From NCBI GenBank assembly GCA_010645155.1, contig CM021317.1, positions 12,862,545-12,926,544 of the forward strand: a stretch of DNA of 64,000 nucleotides, written 5' to 3'. The notes beneath the pieces were generated by a model. It was not told the DNA's origin. It did not search any database and saw only the letters and a list, made by a program, of their open reading frames with translations. Each line of letters begins with the position of its first letter. Position 1 is the stretch's first letter. Position numbers and translations under genes: made by a program. Below are positions 11,604 through 21,349 of the stretch, one piece after another. Source of the stretch: Tigriopus japonicus (Eukaryota; Arthropoda; Copepoda; Harpacticoida; Harpacticidae).

Positions 11604-14356
11604 TCAAGGCTCACCTATACCTTCTTGTTGAGTGTGTTTGACAGCTTTGCAAAGTAATCTTAGCACCAAGAAGTAAACAATTTCTACCAAACTCAAAACA
11701 CTAAAGCCCATACTGAGACCCAACAATCCACCTATAGTGGCAAAGAAATCTGTTAATCCAAAGAGTTCACTCCTCAAGTGACGAATAAAATGGAGCTTCT
11801 GAAAATGTAAGTGAACTAAGGCTAAATTATGATCCACGTAAGTATCGTTTAAATATTCGGGATGGATCCCTGAAATAAAAAAGGAACAAAATCAAGCTCG
11901 AATAGGAGCAAAAATATTTGATCATGTTAATGAATGCACTTACTTGTAAGTTCTGGTGGTAAACTCAGGAAAGCCGCTTTCAACTTGCTCCGAGAGGTTT
12001 CGTGAGGATAAGAAAAATCGGAACATGGGGGCAAGCAGTTGCATTCCGTGTTTTCAGCGTGTTTGTCGTCAAATGCGGACTCTTGAACGATCTTTATGGC
12101 CCAACTGACACACCCATGGCGTTCTGGGGCACATATGGGCATGGTTTTTGGATTTCTTGGCATATAGTAAGCGACACAATCACAAGACTAGAAGGTAAAG
12201 GTGATTAGTGAAGGGGTTCCGTCAAATATTAGGAAGAATCTACTGTATATTCTCTGGCCAACCTTAAAGGTGAAGTTCGACACGCACTCCATGAAGCAAT
12301 TTAAGAAGGTGTAATTGTTGAAGTATCTCAGTCTCTTTTCATGTCGTAAATAACATTGACGTTTGGCTGAACTGATCCCATGAATTTGCTCCTCAGCGTG
12401 GATCATTTCAGGAGTAATCGCCAAGAACGTCTCCGAACCCGCTTCAAATGCAAATCCGTATTCGATCATTTCAGGTAGCGTGGCTGGGGTATGCAAAAGA
12501 GCCTGGGATGATTCAAAATGAGTGAAAACTGTTAAAAAGAGCTTGCAACCCAAGTTGTAAAACTATTTACCTTGAATCCAATGGACTCTGTCCCAGAGCA
12601 ATAGTACTCATGTTCTTTCACATCTAACAAAACAGATAAACCCATGTGTAAACCGGGAGCCAAAGCTCTTCTGGGCATGTCTTCATTGGCAGAACTCTGG
12701 TGTAATTCTTTTTCATAGTGATCGTTGGGGCCGAGTTTGTATCCTGTTTCTATGTCCCAATGGGACCATCGTCTAACTTCTTCATCGTGCTTTTCAACCT
12801 AAAGATTCAAAATATGTACATGCTCGTACTTGGAAAAATGGGTGACGATTCCGCTTTTCGGGAGCCTGTTTTTCTTTGCTTTGCTTGTCACTAACCTTAA
12901 GTCATCAAGTCTAAGAAATTTTACTACAGTGTTATTGCTATCATGAAGAGGAAAACTTCCCTTTTTGCCTCAACAGTGAGGAAACATAAAAAAGAAGAGA
13001 GTTCTTTTCTTTTCTTTATCCATGCGAAAATTTAGCAATCTGTGATGTTGATGTACAGTAGGTAGTAAACTATCAAAGACCACATTTACGTAACTTTCAT
13101 TAGTCTTGGGTCGCATTACCTTAAGTTCAAATTAGTGACACCACATTCTTAGATAGTTAGAGATATACCTTACCTCACTATCAAAGTGTTTAAACATGAT
13201 TGACTCCGGCATGATATTGAAGGAGCAACACTGGCCTTCATCGGTGATGACTGGGATGAACAATTCGGAACAGTTCCTTGCTATTCCTTTGAATTCACAT
13301 CTCAATAACATTTCAGAACAATCTTGACTCAAATCGTTCATGTAGTAGCGCAATAGCGCGCCATCAATGTCCAAGTTAGCCGCGGAAATATTTTCTTTTG
13401 AAAATGCCTTTCTGATTTCAGGATGCTTAGCGGTTGTTTTTTGGCAGATCTCGGATGCAAAAATGCGTTCATTTGCGTAGAAACTGTCCGAGGTATTAGC
13501 TTGAAGCCGAGCATCAATATCCTCAATCCTGGATCGAAGAACCTACTCGAAATCACGATCAGATGATGCTTGATTGTATGAATTTAAAGATTTCCACTTA
13601 CTTTATTCATGTTGCAAATAGTAAGAGCAGGAAAAGGTAGCTCCCAAATCGGAGTCGTGGTCGAATCATAACTGACTAAGATCGGACTTTCTTGCCATTT
13701 AGCAAGGACCTATGGGTTTTAGGCGAAACTTATCAATCAACATGGTTCACCCATTTCACTTTTTTCGAAAACGTTGAAAGGAAATTGCTTCATATTGGTT
13801 AGCTACATATGCTTAAAAAAAGGGTGTAAAACATCTTCAGACATTTGTTTTCCTTTCAGAGCCATCTTAAACTGTAATCCAAGGTTGTCAAAGCTTTAGG
13901 GTCTGAAAGAGTCATTCACTAGGTTCACAAAAGTAAGTCTTACGATATCCTTGATTTTCATCGTTTTTACAATGGACAAGCTCATTTTTGCACATTGTTC
14001 ACTTCAGAAATCTAGAGTCGAATCTGGATGCAAAGGTCATTGTGACAAATAATTCGTTGACTTGAAAAGCAAAGGAAAATAAATCCCCAACGGGTAGTGC
14101 TTATTAGAATTACCTGAATAATCATGAATGCCGCGAAGGCGCATGAGCAAAACACAGCCAAGATCCAGAATCCTCGTTCGAGACGAGATCTCCGAGGTTC
14201 CAAAATATACTTTAAGCCATGAATGGTAGTTTGGGAAAAGAAACTCTGACCAACTTTGGCCAGTTCCTTAGTCAGTTCCTTGTTCCAGTCTGTTTTGGGA
14301 TTCCAAGCTTGCACTTTGCCAGTTGTTCGCGGGTCAACAACAGAGGATTGAGGCAT
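11604..14356 (-). CDS. DEG/ENaC (pickpocket-like) sodium channel subunit
   Basis: Seven minus-strand exons join in frame: 14114-14356, 13602-13709, 13174-13542, 12571-12798, 12263-12502, 11944-12187 and 11604-11869 (stop TGA at 11606-11604), giving 565 aa from the ATG at 14356. The N-terminal HG gating motif is at 46-47 (TTIHGLKYI), TM1 at about 62-82, and there is a long cysteine-rich extracellular domain including GLSVLLDVKEHEYYC and CNCLPPCSDFSY. TM2 at about 519-547 carries GGLLGLSMGFSVLSLVEI with the G-x-S selectivity filter at 532-534. Known role: trimeric amiloride-sensitive Na+ channel in sensory or epithelial membranes, possibly mechano- or chemosensory in arthropods. The frame stays open upstream to an acceptor-like TTTTCCAG at 14452, so exon 1 may run to 14451 and an earlier coding exon may exist; the start is therefore uncertain. 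Introns 12799-13173 and 13710-14113 hold nothing recognisable. Confidence 0.9.
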
Positions 14357-14869
14357 CTTAATGACTTGAGGGAAAAACTTGAGCTGGTTCTTTTTACCTT
14401 GTGACTTTAATGACAAGCCTTTGAAGTCTTCATGTGGACTGATTGTGAAGTCTGGAAAATAACTAAAATGGACCTAGAGTGTTTTCAAGAAGTGATTTAA
14501 TAATTGATTCGAAGAACTAGACATTGCCTTGAAAGTACGCTTGAGATAGAACTATTTCCATGTTTATCGATGAAGAGTACCATCCGGTGAAAGCATTATG
14601 TACGGGAACTCCTCAGATCTCTTTTCACTTTGAATTTAAAACATATCGTGAATCTTAAGTAAGTAAGTCATCCACGGATTCCGAAAACTATCTAAATAAT
14701 TGAAGGAGACAAGGCCTATTAAAGACACATTTCAATTCATATATGTGTACTTCAAAGGGACACAACCAAAATGAAATCATTTCGACCCCCGTTCCTTTTT
14801 CCCAGTCTTTGAAAGCATGCGAGACGAAGAATTGTTAAACAGAAGGAGCGTTACACAAGTCATGCTGTA
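14357..14869. other. Upstream flank of the channel gene
   Basis: 14357-14451 is an open extension of the channel's first visible exon. From 14452 to the mariner boundary at 14870 I see no coding potential and no clear TATA or Inr. The true promoter may lie here or, if there is a further exon, beyond the transposon. Confidence 0.35.
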
Positions 14870-14871
14870 TA

Positions 14872-16224
14872 CAGGGTCCGCCATAAACGCGATTATGCTT
14901 TGAAGGTCTCTAGCTCTCTTATTATTAGTGATCTGATAAAAGTTTAATTGGCGCCATCGGAGAGAGCAAAGTCTATCATTTTCAAAAATAGTATATTTTT
15001 ATAACTGGTGGGATATTAAGGTATTTTCTTATTACAAAAACTACATGAAATGAAGTGCTCTCCGTTTGCTGCCAAGACCTTGGCAATTCTGTCCCTGACC
15101 GTTAAACACATTTATCTGACCTTGGAGGCCTCCAAGACGGTGCCCCAGGTTTTTTCGACGACGGCACGATGGCCTTTGGGACTTGGATGTTGGGGTGCCT
15201 CCTGGAATTGAGCACGCCCTCCACCGCCGACCACACCTAAGAATCCAGGGGGTTGGGGATGGGGGTCGAGGGTGGCCATAATTCTTTGGGACAGAAGGCC
15301 TCCGGCCCTCAGTTTTCTGAGAGATGATCCTGGACTTCTTGCGCAGTATGACAGGGTGACGCAGTTGACCACCTGGTCCACAGCAAAGAGCTTCTCATCG
15401 CTCCACAAAACCACTCACTTGCTCTCCCTTCTGCTCTCATTCCCCCTAAACCAGCCCTCCAGCTTTGGGCACCTTTCCATCCTCATTTCCTTCGCCATTT
15501 TGGATAGAAAGGGCCTCTCCAAAGTCTTGAGAAACTTGAAGCCGGGGGCGGCCTTGACAATTCTCGTAGCAGACGTCTGGGAGCAGTTGCAAGCATCGGC
15601 AAACTGTTGGATATTTCAGACAGGCAGTTTCCTGACTATATATATTTCACCTTCCTGATGTTGGGGGGGATGACTTGGCTGACGGGCCTCGCTCACCTAT
15701 GGCGCATTCGGTCTTGTCGACATTGGCCTTGAGAGTCCTGATGACCTTTTGAACACTTCTTACTTACAGCCAATGGTCTGGGCAATCTGGCGGTCGATTT
15801 TTCCGGAGTCGTGCATGGTTTTAATGACTTCGCGGTCGGCCCAGACTTTAGCCTTGTTGCCATTAGACAACAGTGCCATTTTAGGCGCTATGCAGAAAAG
15901 GACCAAGATCACTAAAATCTTTGTCAAAAGCGCAATTTTGGTCATAGAAAGGCCTGCTATAGCTCATGTAAAAGCTGAGTAGTTTCCCTTTAATTTATTG
16001 GAACTTATATTTGTATATAATTGACCTCGAGCTCACCAGAGCACTTTCAGGCTTTAACTTTGATCCAGTCTAGACCGGTTGAGTCAAGTGATGGGATTAA
16101 AAATTCATTTTCAGATGACATTTTAGAGTATCTATTGTTGACATGATAGGTTTCATAATTCTACTTCCTATACTTTCCACTTAAAATTTAACTCATAGCG
16201 GAATCGGGATTATGGCAGACCCTG
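14872..16224 (-). mobile_element. Full-length but decayed mariner-family element
   Basis: The element spans 1353 bp, the usual size for mariner. Terminal inverted repeats start CAGGGTCCGCCATAA (14872-14886) and CAGGGTCTGCCATAA on the other strand (16210-16224); similarity continues inward to about 30 bp. Both ends are flanked by TA (14870-14871 and 16225-16226), the expected target duplication. The transposase remnant is on the minus strand. Confidence 0.88.
15112..15945 (-). pseudogene. Broken mariner transposase
   Basis: Reading the minus strand, an N-terminal helix-turn-helix-like stretch at 15945-15760 contains REVIKTMHDSGKIDRQIAQT. Several stops follow, then RIVKAA...KMAKEMRMERCPKL, and from 15414 VVLWSDEKLFAVDQV, which carries the first catalytic Asp in the usual SDEK context. 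Further on, NPLD and VWSAVEG, normally the block with the last acidic residue, appear in a different frame around 15255-15180. At least one frameshift and several stops make it inactive. The DNA-binding and catalytic order matches the Tc1/mariner superfamily; I cannot assign the exact subfamily. Confidence 0.8.
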
Positions 16225-16226
16225 TA

Positions 16227-17957
16227 AATGGTCACTGGCAAGTGGAGTACAATTATAAGACACAAAGGTTATGTTAAGAAGGACTCAGGAGTCACCAAAT
16301 AGATTGCCTAATAATTTGGTCTCGTACTCTTATTTCGTAATTCAAATAGGTCTTCAACCTCTACTTCAAGTGAGAACGTTGGACTCCGTGAAAGCCGACC
16401 CTGAAGCCTTGCTACCACAGATTTTTATTTAATCAATTTCAATTTGAGTAATTTACTCTAAATTTATCTACTTTTAAAATCAACTTGAAATGTATAAGTA
16501 AGTTTTCTAAATCTACCCTAATTTGATCTTGAAGATGAATTATATTTTAGTGAAATCAATATGGCTTCTGCAGAAATCGTTGCTTTTTTTGAGCATTCCA
16601 ATGTCGTTTCCGAATACTTAGCTCGGACTATGCGATGTTCTACTTTTCAGCCTTAATAAAAAAAGAAATGCCATGAGTTGTCATTGTTGGTAAATTGTTG
16701 GTAATTTGGTTGATTACCTTGACAAGAAATTCTGAGAAATGTGTCATATGAAATATGGTCACATGGTCAGCAGTTGTTACGTAAATATTGTCTCAAGTTT
16801 GACGTGATTGAGCGCCTTGGCCAAAAAAGTGTAAACAGCACCAAGCGAATTTTCATACAAAGGTCTTGAATGTGTTTTTTTTTCAGTTCAAACGATCATC
16901 CAATTTATACCTATAAATTTGACGCGTTTTTCGGCATAATTTGAACCGACTTACTTGTTTTATAGTATATCCATTCACTTTAAAATGTAAACTACCAACT
17001 ACTGTACTCCCTTTGGACTAATAGAAATTACTCTAAATTAGATTTAATGAAAACCTACAGTACTTAGTCTAAAACAATCGTTTTTTAAAACTGTTGGGTG
17101 CTAGGGCCGAAGGGTTGAGTCTCGCCCGGCCAACGAAGCCAACCATCACATTATCCAGTTTATTCCGATAGGCATTCCATGTCCGGTATCAGAATGGTTC
17201 TCCGTCTGTGGGTGTGAAGTAACGTCTAAAATAGAAATACTAGAAGGCAGAGATTGGCATTCAAATCTATGATTGCCCGACCCGGCACGGACTGTCTGTG
17301 ACGTCATTCATCATGCGGGAAGCCGAAGTTCATGATTAAAGGAACCTTTTCTTCTAAGAAACACATCTAAACTATTTCGCTCATCTGATAGGGCAGTTTG
17401 GTTATTGAAAATCCTCAAGTCTGCTGTAAATGTGTCTAAGGTATTAACCCGATATGCAAAAAGTGAATTTCAACTAGTGTGGAGTTTAAACAGGGGCCGA
17501 TTAATTCTCATGATCGGGTGATTGACAACAAAATCTCAGTGATGTGAAATCTCGGCTTGCGCAAGTTTTTTCACGGGAGATGGCAGGGTAGGGTTACCTC
17601 TTAGAGAATGGGTGCTTTGCTCTGGTATATGAGCAAACACGAATTTGAGGTTGATTTGCAACCCTGCTCAGAAGTCACGAAAGTCAGGGATGCCTTGCCT
17701 TTTGTCGCTTCTTAAAGAAAAAAAACCTGTTTATGAAGGCTGGTAGACAGTGGAGAATATGATTTCACTTAAGAAAATTGGCAACCCCAGCACCAGGTCA
17801 GATCACTACAAAATCAACAAAGAAGAAGTACTCTGGTTTGTTATTGAACTTCGTTAGAATTAGCTGAATGTTCAACTGAATGCTCTTGACCAATCACCAG
17901 CGTGAATCATCGGCACCGTGTGTTAGCCTACGAATGCCAATATCTATCTTAGTGTAT
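16227..17957. other. AT-rich intergenic stretch, no gene seen
   Basis: Base composition is clearly more AT-rich than the flanking genes. A short direct repeat, roughly TTACTCTAAATT, occurs near 16453 and 17030. I see no coding exon, RNA gene or bounded element. Confidence 0.5.
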
Positions 17958-17987
17958 CTATTCTAAAAGATCCCTTGAGAAAGGTCG

Positions 17988-18059
17988 GGGAGGAGAATCG
18001 AATCTAGGACCTCTCCCACCATAGTAAACTGCGCTAACCACGACACCACGTCTCCTCCC
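17988..18059 (-). repeat. tRNA-like sequence, probable SINE head
   Basis: On the minus strand this 72-nt stretch starts GGGAGGA and ends TCCTCCC, a perfect 7-bp acceptor stem at exact tRNA length. GTCGTGGTTAGCGCAG resembles the D-arm/A-box region of Glu/Asp-type tRNAs, and GATTCGATTCT resembles a B box. The anticodon and T stems do not pair properly, so a working tRNA is unlikely. It abuts the LINE reverse-transcriptase remnant on its 5' side. Confidence 0.5.
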
Positions 18060-18074
18060 GAACCGAAATACTAG

Positions 18075-18580
18075 GTTCTGAGTACATTTATTTTCTAACA
18101 GATTGAAGTCATTTCCAAAATTCTGCAACATATTATCATCTTCGGCGAACATGATTGTTTGAAAGCTTGCCACTTTTGAAAGATCCATTCATACAAATTA
18201 GAAAAAACACTGGTTATGACTATGCAATCCGAAAACCCGCCATTCAATTTCTACCCTTTGATATTGATCACATAAAATAATTACCAATCCAATTTTGGAT
18301 ATTTTCTCTGAATCCATGTCTCCTTAATTTAGAAATAAGGATTCTGTGGTCTGTTGTATCGAACGTCTTTTTTAGGTCAATAAAAATCCCGACTGAAAAC
18401 TTTTGATCGCTTTTGTTAAGCAAATTTTACAAAAAAAAGTGAACAGCATGCAATGTTGAGTGATTTAGTCAATAACCGAACTCTTCAGGAGACATGTGGT
18501 CTGAGCAGAACAAAGAGAAAATCTGCCCATGCACAAGCTTTTCAGGAATTTTGAAAAAGACGGCAAAATACTAATACCCT
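18075..18580 (-). pseudogene. LINE reverse transcriptase remnant
   Basis: The minus strand encodes, in order, EKLVHGQIFSLF, NHSTLHAV, GIFIDLKKTFDTTDHRIL, PVFFLICMN and, after a frameshift near 18190, DLSKVASFQTIMFAEDDN. These match the successive RT blocks of non-LTR retrotransposons: the fingers region, the catalytic F-D block (usually FxDFxKAFD), the LGPLLF-IYINDL block and the catalytic FADD box, here altered to FAEDD. At least three stops and one frameshift show it is dead. Neither end of the element could be located. It is a different part of a LINE from the 3' fragments at 6311 and 21158. Confidence 0.75.
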
Positions 18581-19067
18581 AATATACTATAGCTACACAT
18601 TTCATAATCTACTTTGTAAAAGAGGTAATAATTTCGCTATTTTCCAATTTTGGGGTATAAGCAAATCCACTTATCAACGAAATTTTTGTTAACTGAGACA
18701 ACAGTACAGATATTTCCGTTTTATAGCTTTTAACATATTCATGATAGTTATCTGTAGAATGTGTTTTTTTCTATATGTCGATGAATAATAGAAAACCACA
18801 ACCTTGCCTTTCCTTAGAAAAGGGCCTTAGATGAAAGTAAAATAGCTTTGTTCTGTGTAATTCCAAGATGATCAAATGTTTCATCACACTCGTGATGTAA
18901 TTGGATTGTCAATTACATTTGAACTCAAAGCAATTGTAATCAATTACATTTTGGCCCATGTAATTTTGATTTTTCAGTAACAAATTACAATTACATTTTC
19001 ACTTACAAATACTATTAATTGACCGCCTTCTCCATTGATGAGACTTCCTCCAAGTCTGAAGAGGTCA
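18581..19067. repeat. AT-rich stretch with AATTACA-type repeats
   Basis: Between about 18895 and 19010 the motif TAATTACA/TGTAATT recurs many times in both orientations, a pattern often seen at subterminal regions of DNA transposons. No terminal repeat or duplication could be paired with it, so it may be part of an unbounded element. No coding sequence is visible. Confidence 0.4.
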
Positions 19068-19325
19068 GGTCAAGAAAATACTATATTCACCCACAAGTGA
19101 GGTCCGAAGTATTATTTCCTTACAACTTACTTTCATTGCCCTACAAATGCTACTTATGCACCGGCAAAGGTAGGGAGTAATGGTCAAAATCCGGCGTGGG
19201 GAGTTTCATTTTATTGGCGACCAGAGGGCGTCAGCCCGAGGGGCGTCAATTAAAATGAAATGAGTGATGTCGGATCTTGGCCATTACTCCTTTCACTTGT
19301 GGGTGAATATAGTATTTTGTTGACC
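19068..19325. mobile_element. Fold-back element with 33-bp inverted ends
   Basis: The 258-bp unit has outer inverted repeats of about 33 bp (19068-19100 and 19293-19325) with one mismatch; the core, AAAATACTATATTCACCC, is perfect. A second, inner inverted pair starts GGAGTAATGG (from about 19172, and inverted up to about 19290) and matches at 18 of its first 20 positions. No convincing target duplication flanks it, so the superfamily is unknown. Confidence 0.6.
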
Positions 19326-19401
19326 AACATAACCTATTTAGGACTTCCGTTACACATTTTCAACGCTGAAAATCAGTTCAACCATGGACATTCCTACTAT
19401 C

Positions 19402-19415
19402 TAGAGGGCTAACAG
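19402..19415 (+). repeat. Direct repeat unit TAGAGGGCTAACAG, copy 1
   Basis: TAGAGGGCTAACAG recurs at 19676-19689, inside the loop of the neighbouring hairpin, and similarity continues for several bases after it. The TAGAG start resembles the ends of the nearby hAT-type elements. No inverted partner was found, so no element is bounded here. Confidence 0.45.
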
Positions 19416-19641
19416 AAAAATAACACTGAAAATATTCATGAGTCACCAAGCCTGCACTGTGTGTGGGATGGGATTTGACGTTGAACATGCTAAGTTACAT
19501 GATTCACAACCTGAACTTGTGTTTTAAGGGAGTCAGTGGCAAAATTGCTCAATTAACTGCTTTAGTCGAACAAGAGCAATGTATGATGAATGAAGTCACT
19601 TGACACCCTTGCTGCCGGATCAATGAAGTGTGTTCAAAAAA

Positions 19642-19722
19642 AATCTCAACTGACTGTACTGGAGTGGCATAGTACTAGAGGGCTAACAGAGAAATGTCAC
19701 TCCAGTGCAGTCAGTTGAGATT
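19642..19722. repeat. Long near-perfect hairpin
   Basis: Arms 19642-19670 and 19694-19722 are inverted copies matching at 27 of 29 positions, separated by 23 nt. The loop contains the second copy of TAGAGGGCTAACAG. It could be a small fold-back element, an inverted duplication or a double-stranded RNA source. The near-perfect pairing is more like a siRNA-type hairpin than an old microRNA precursor. Confidence 0.6.
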
Positions 19723-19741
19723 GTCAAAATATGATATAACC

Positions 19742-20206
19742 TAGAGCACTATAATAACAGAGTATGATCATAAAGTGCGCCATCTAGTGAATTTGATGCG
19801 GTCACAGCTCGCAGTTCCCATGATACACATATTTTTGAAGATTGCAATTGCCATACATCAGTTTTGGACAAACTAAAGTGTCTAAAATGTTGATGGCAGA
19901 ACTCTAAATAGAATTGCAAGTATTTTTCTGATGAATTTTGTCATAGATCATGCCTGAATCAATTTTTTAGTAGTCAGATTTCCATGCCAATTTGGAAGAG
20001 ATTTTACCAATAATTTCAACCAAAATCCACCACAGGTCCATTAACAATACTCAGTCAACATTTGAGGCACTTTAGTTTGTCCAAAACTGATGGTGGACCA
20101 TTGTAATCTTCAAAAATATGTGTATCATGGGAACTGCGAGCTTTTGCTGCATGAAATCCACTAGATGGCGTAATTTATGACCGTACTCTGTTATTATAGT
20201 GCTCTA
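19742..20206. mobile_element. hAT-type MITE with long inverted arms
   Basis: The 465-bp element has ends TAGAGCACTATAATAACAG and its complement, and the arms remain recognisably inverted for about 150 bp on each side. Flanking 8-mers ATATAACC (19734-19741) and ATCTAACC (20207-20214) match at 7 of 8 positions, fitting an 8-bp hAT duplication. There is no transposase frame. Its first 13 bases match those of the 31-bp element at 21997 except for one A/G difference. Confidence 0.75.
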
Positions 20207-20214
20207 ATCTAACC

Positions 20215-21157
20215 ATTCAATAGCTTAAAAAGCATATTTCAAGCTTGCACATTTTTTTCACCAAGCAAAAAAGGGACAAAATGCACAAAAAGGCTTCATT
20301 CAACACGACAAGAATAAAATGTAAAAAATTCCAATGAGTTGGGTCACGCTTGTCTTTTTCCGTTTTTTTCTATATTTTGTTCGCTTAGAGAACTGGGCCT
20401 ACTAAAGCAGCTCATGGGCAAGGATCCCGATCATACTTATCCCATCATGCCAGCGATCTCTGAAAATTGTTGAAGATGGCAGAACCTGTTTTAAGTTCAA
20501 GGATTAAGTTCAAGATTTTTCTGCCAAGTGTTATGTGTTACGGCATATTCATTTTAAATACAGCAGTTGGGTAGTGATGTGTTTCGAACCAGGAGTACTG
20601 CCAGTTTTGACACGGAAGTTTATCGCTGTTAATAAGGGCCGGTTGTATTGAACTTTTTGGAAAAGACCTAAACAGAGACCAATTTGGCAACAATGGAACT
20701 AGTTCGATTTCGAGTTCCATCGATAGTTATAAAATTTCGAAACGAGTTCAGATTTCAAGTTGGCAATGCTGCCATATTTAATGGTAGATAAGGTCTATTG
20801 CTTGTTGAAAAGTTTAGTTGTGGTCAGATTTTTGACCCTAAAAACTAAAATGGCAAAACTCTACCAAAGATCCAACTCGAAACACAGCTGGGCGAGTAAA
20901 TTCCAGCTTTGAGGGCCACGTGCAGGAAAAGTCTCGCAATCCAAAACGTGTAGTGCACGCTAGTACTAAGAGACCCGGTTTATGCAGTAACTTCTTTCGC
21001 TTTTTATTCAAATTTTATAAAATTGCCAAAAATATTGTAAAAAAAGTGTTTGGTGTTTCTGTTATATTTCATTCTAGAGCCATTTATTCTAACTTTAAAC
21101 GTTGTTTTCTTGTAATGCACCAAAATTGCTTTGGTTTGTCGTGAGCGGTTTTTTTAA
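20215..21157. other. Intergenic, no gene seen
   Basis: AT-rich sequence without a recognisable exon, RNA gene or bounded repeat. Frames of 60-74 codons here show no domain. Confidence 0.5.
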
Positions 21158-21327
21158 TACCGCTACAAAGAATGGGATTCCCTGTAAAGAGAGTTAATGA
21201 TTAATATAGTTTATTATTTAGTTATAGTTTTATAGTTTAGTTATTGTGTGGTAGATCTGCACAACCCTTGAATAGTGGGTTGGTCAGGAATAGTATTTAA
21301 AATATTGTCCAATCCTGCCTTAAATGC
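21158..21327 (-). mobile_element. LINE 3'-end fragment, second copy
   Basis: On the minus strand 21327-21241 encodes AFKAGLDNILNTIPDQPTIQ, a few more residues and TAA. The conserved 24-bp 3' block is at 21181-21158. The protein end and 3' block match the fragment at 6311-6510, so both are copies of one LINE family, in opposite orientation and both 5'-truncated. Similarity fades upstream near 21350. Confidence 0.6.
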
Positions 21328-21349
21328 TGTTAGAGAATCAGCTCCCACA

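Noticed and set aside
17988..18059. Functional tRNA gene
   Set aside because: Acceptor stem and length fit, but the anticodon and T stems do not pair, so it is better explained as a SINE head or tRNA relic.
20560..20610. Minus-strand GGTTCGAAAC, B-box-like
   Set aside because: No A box at the correct distance and no cloverleaf could be drawn.
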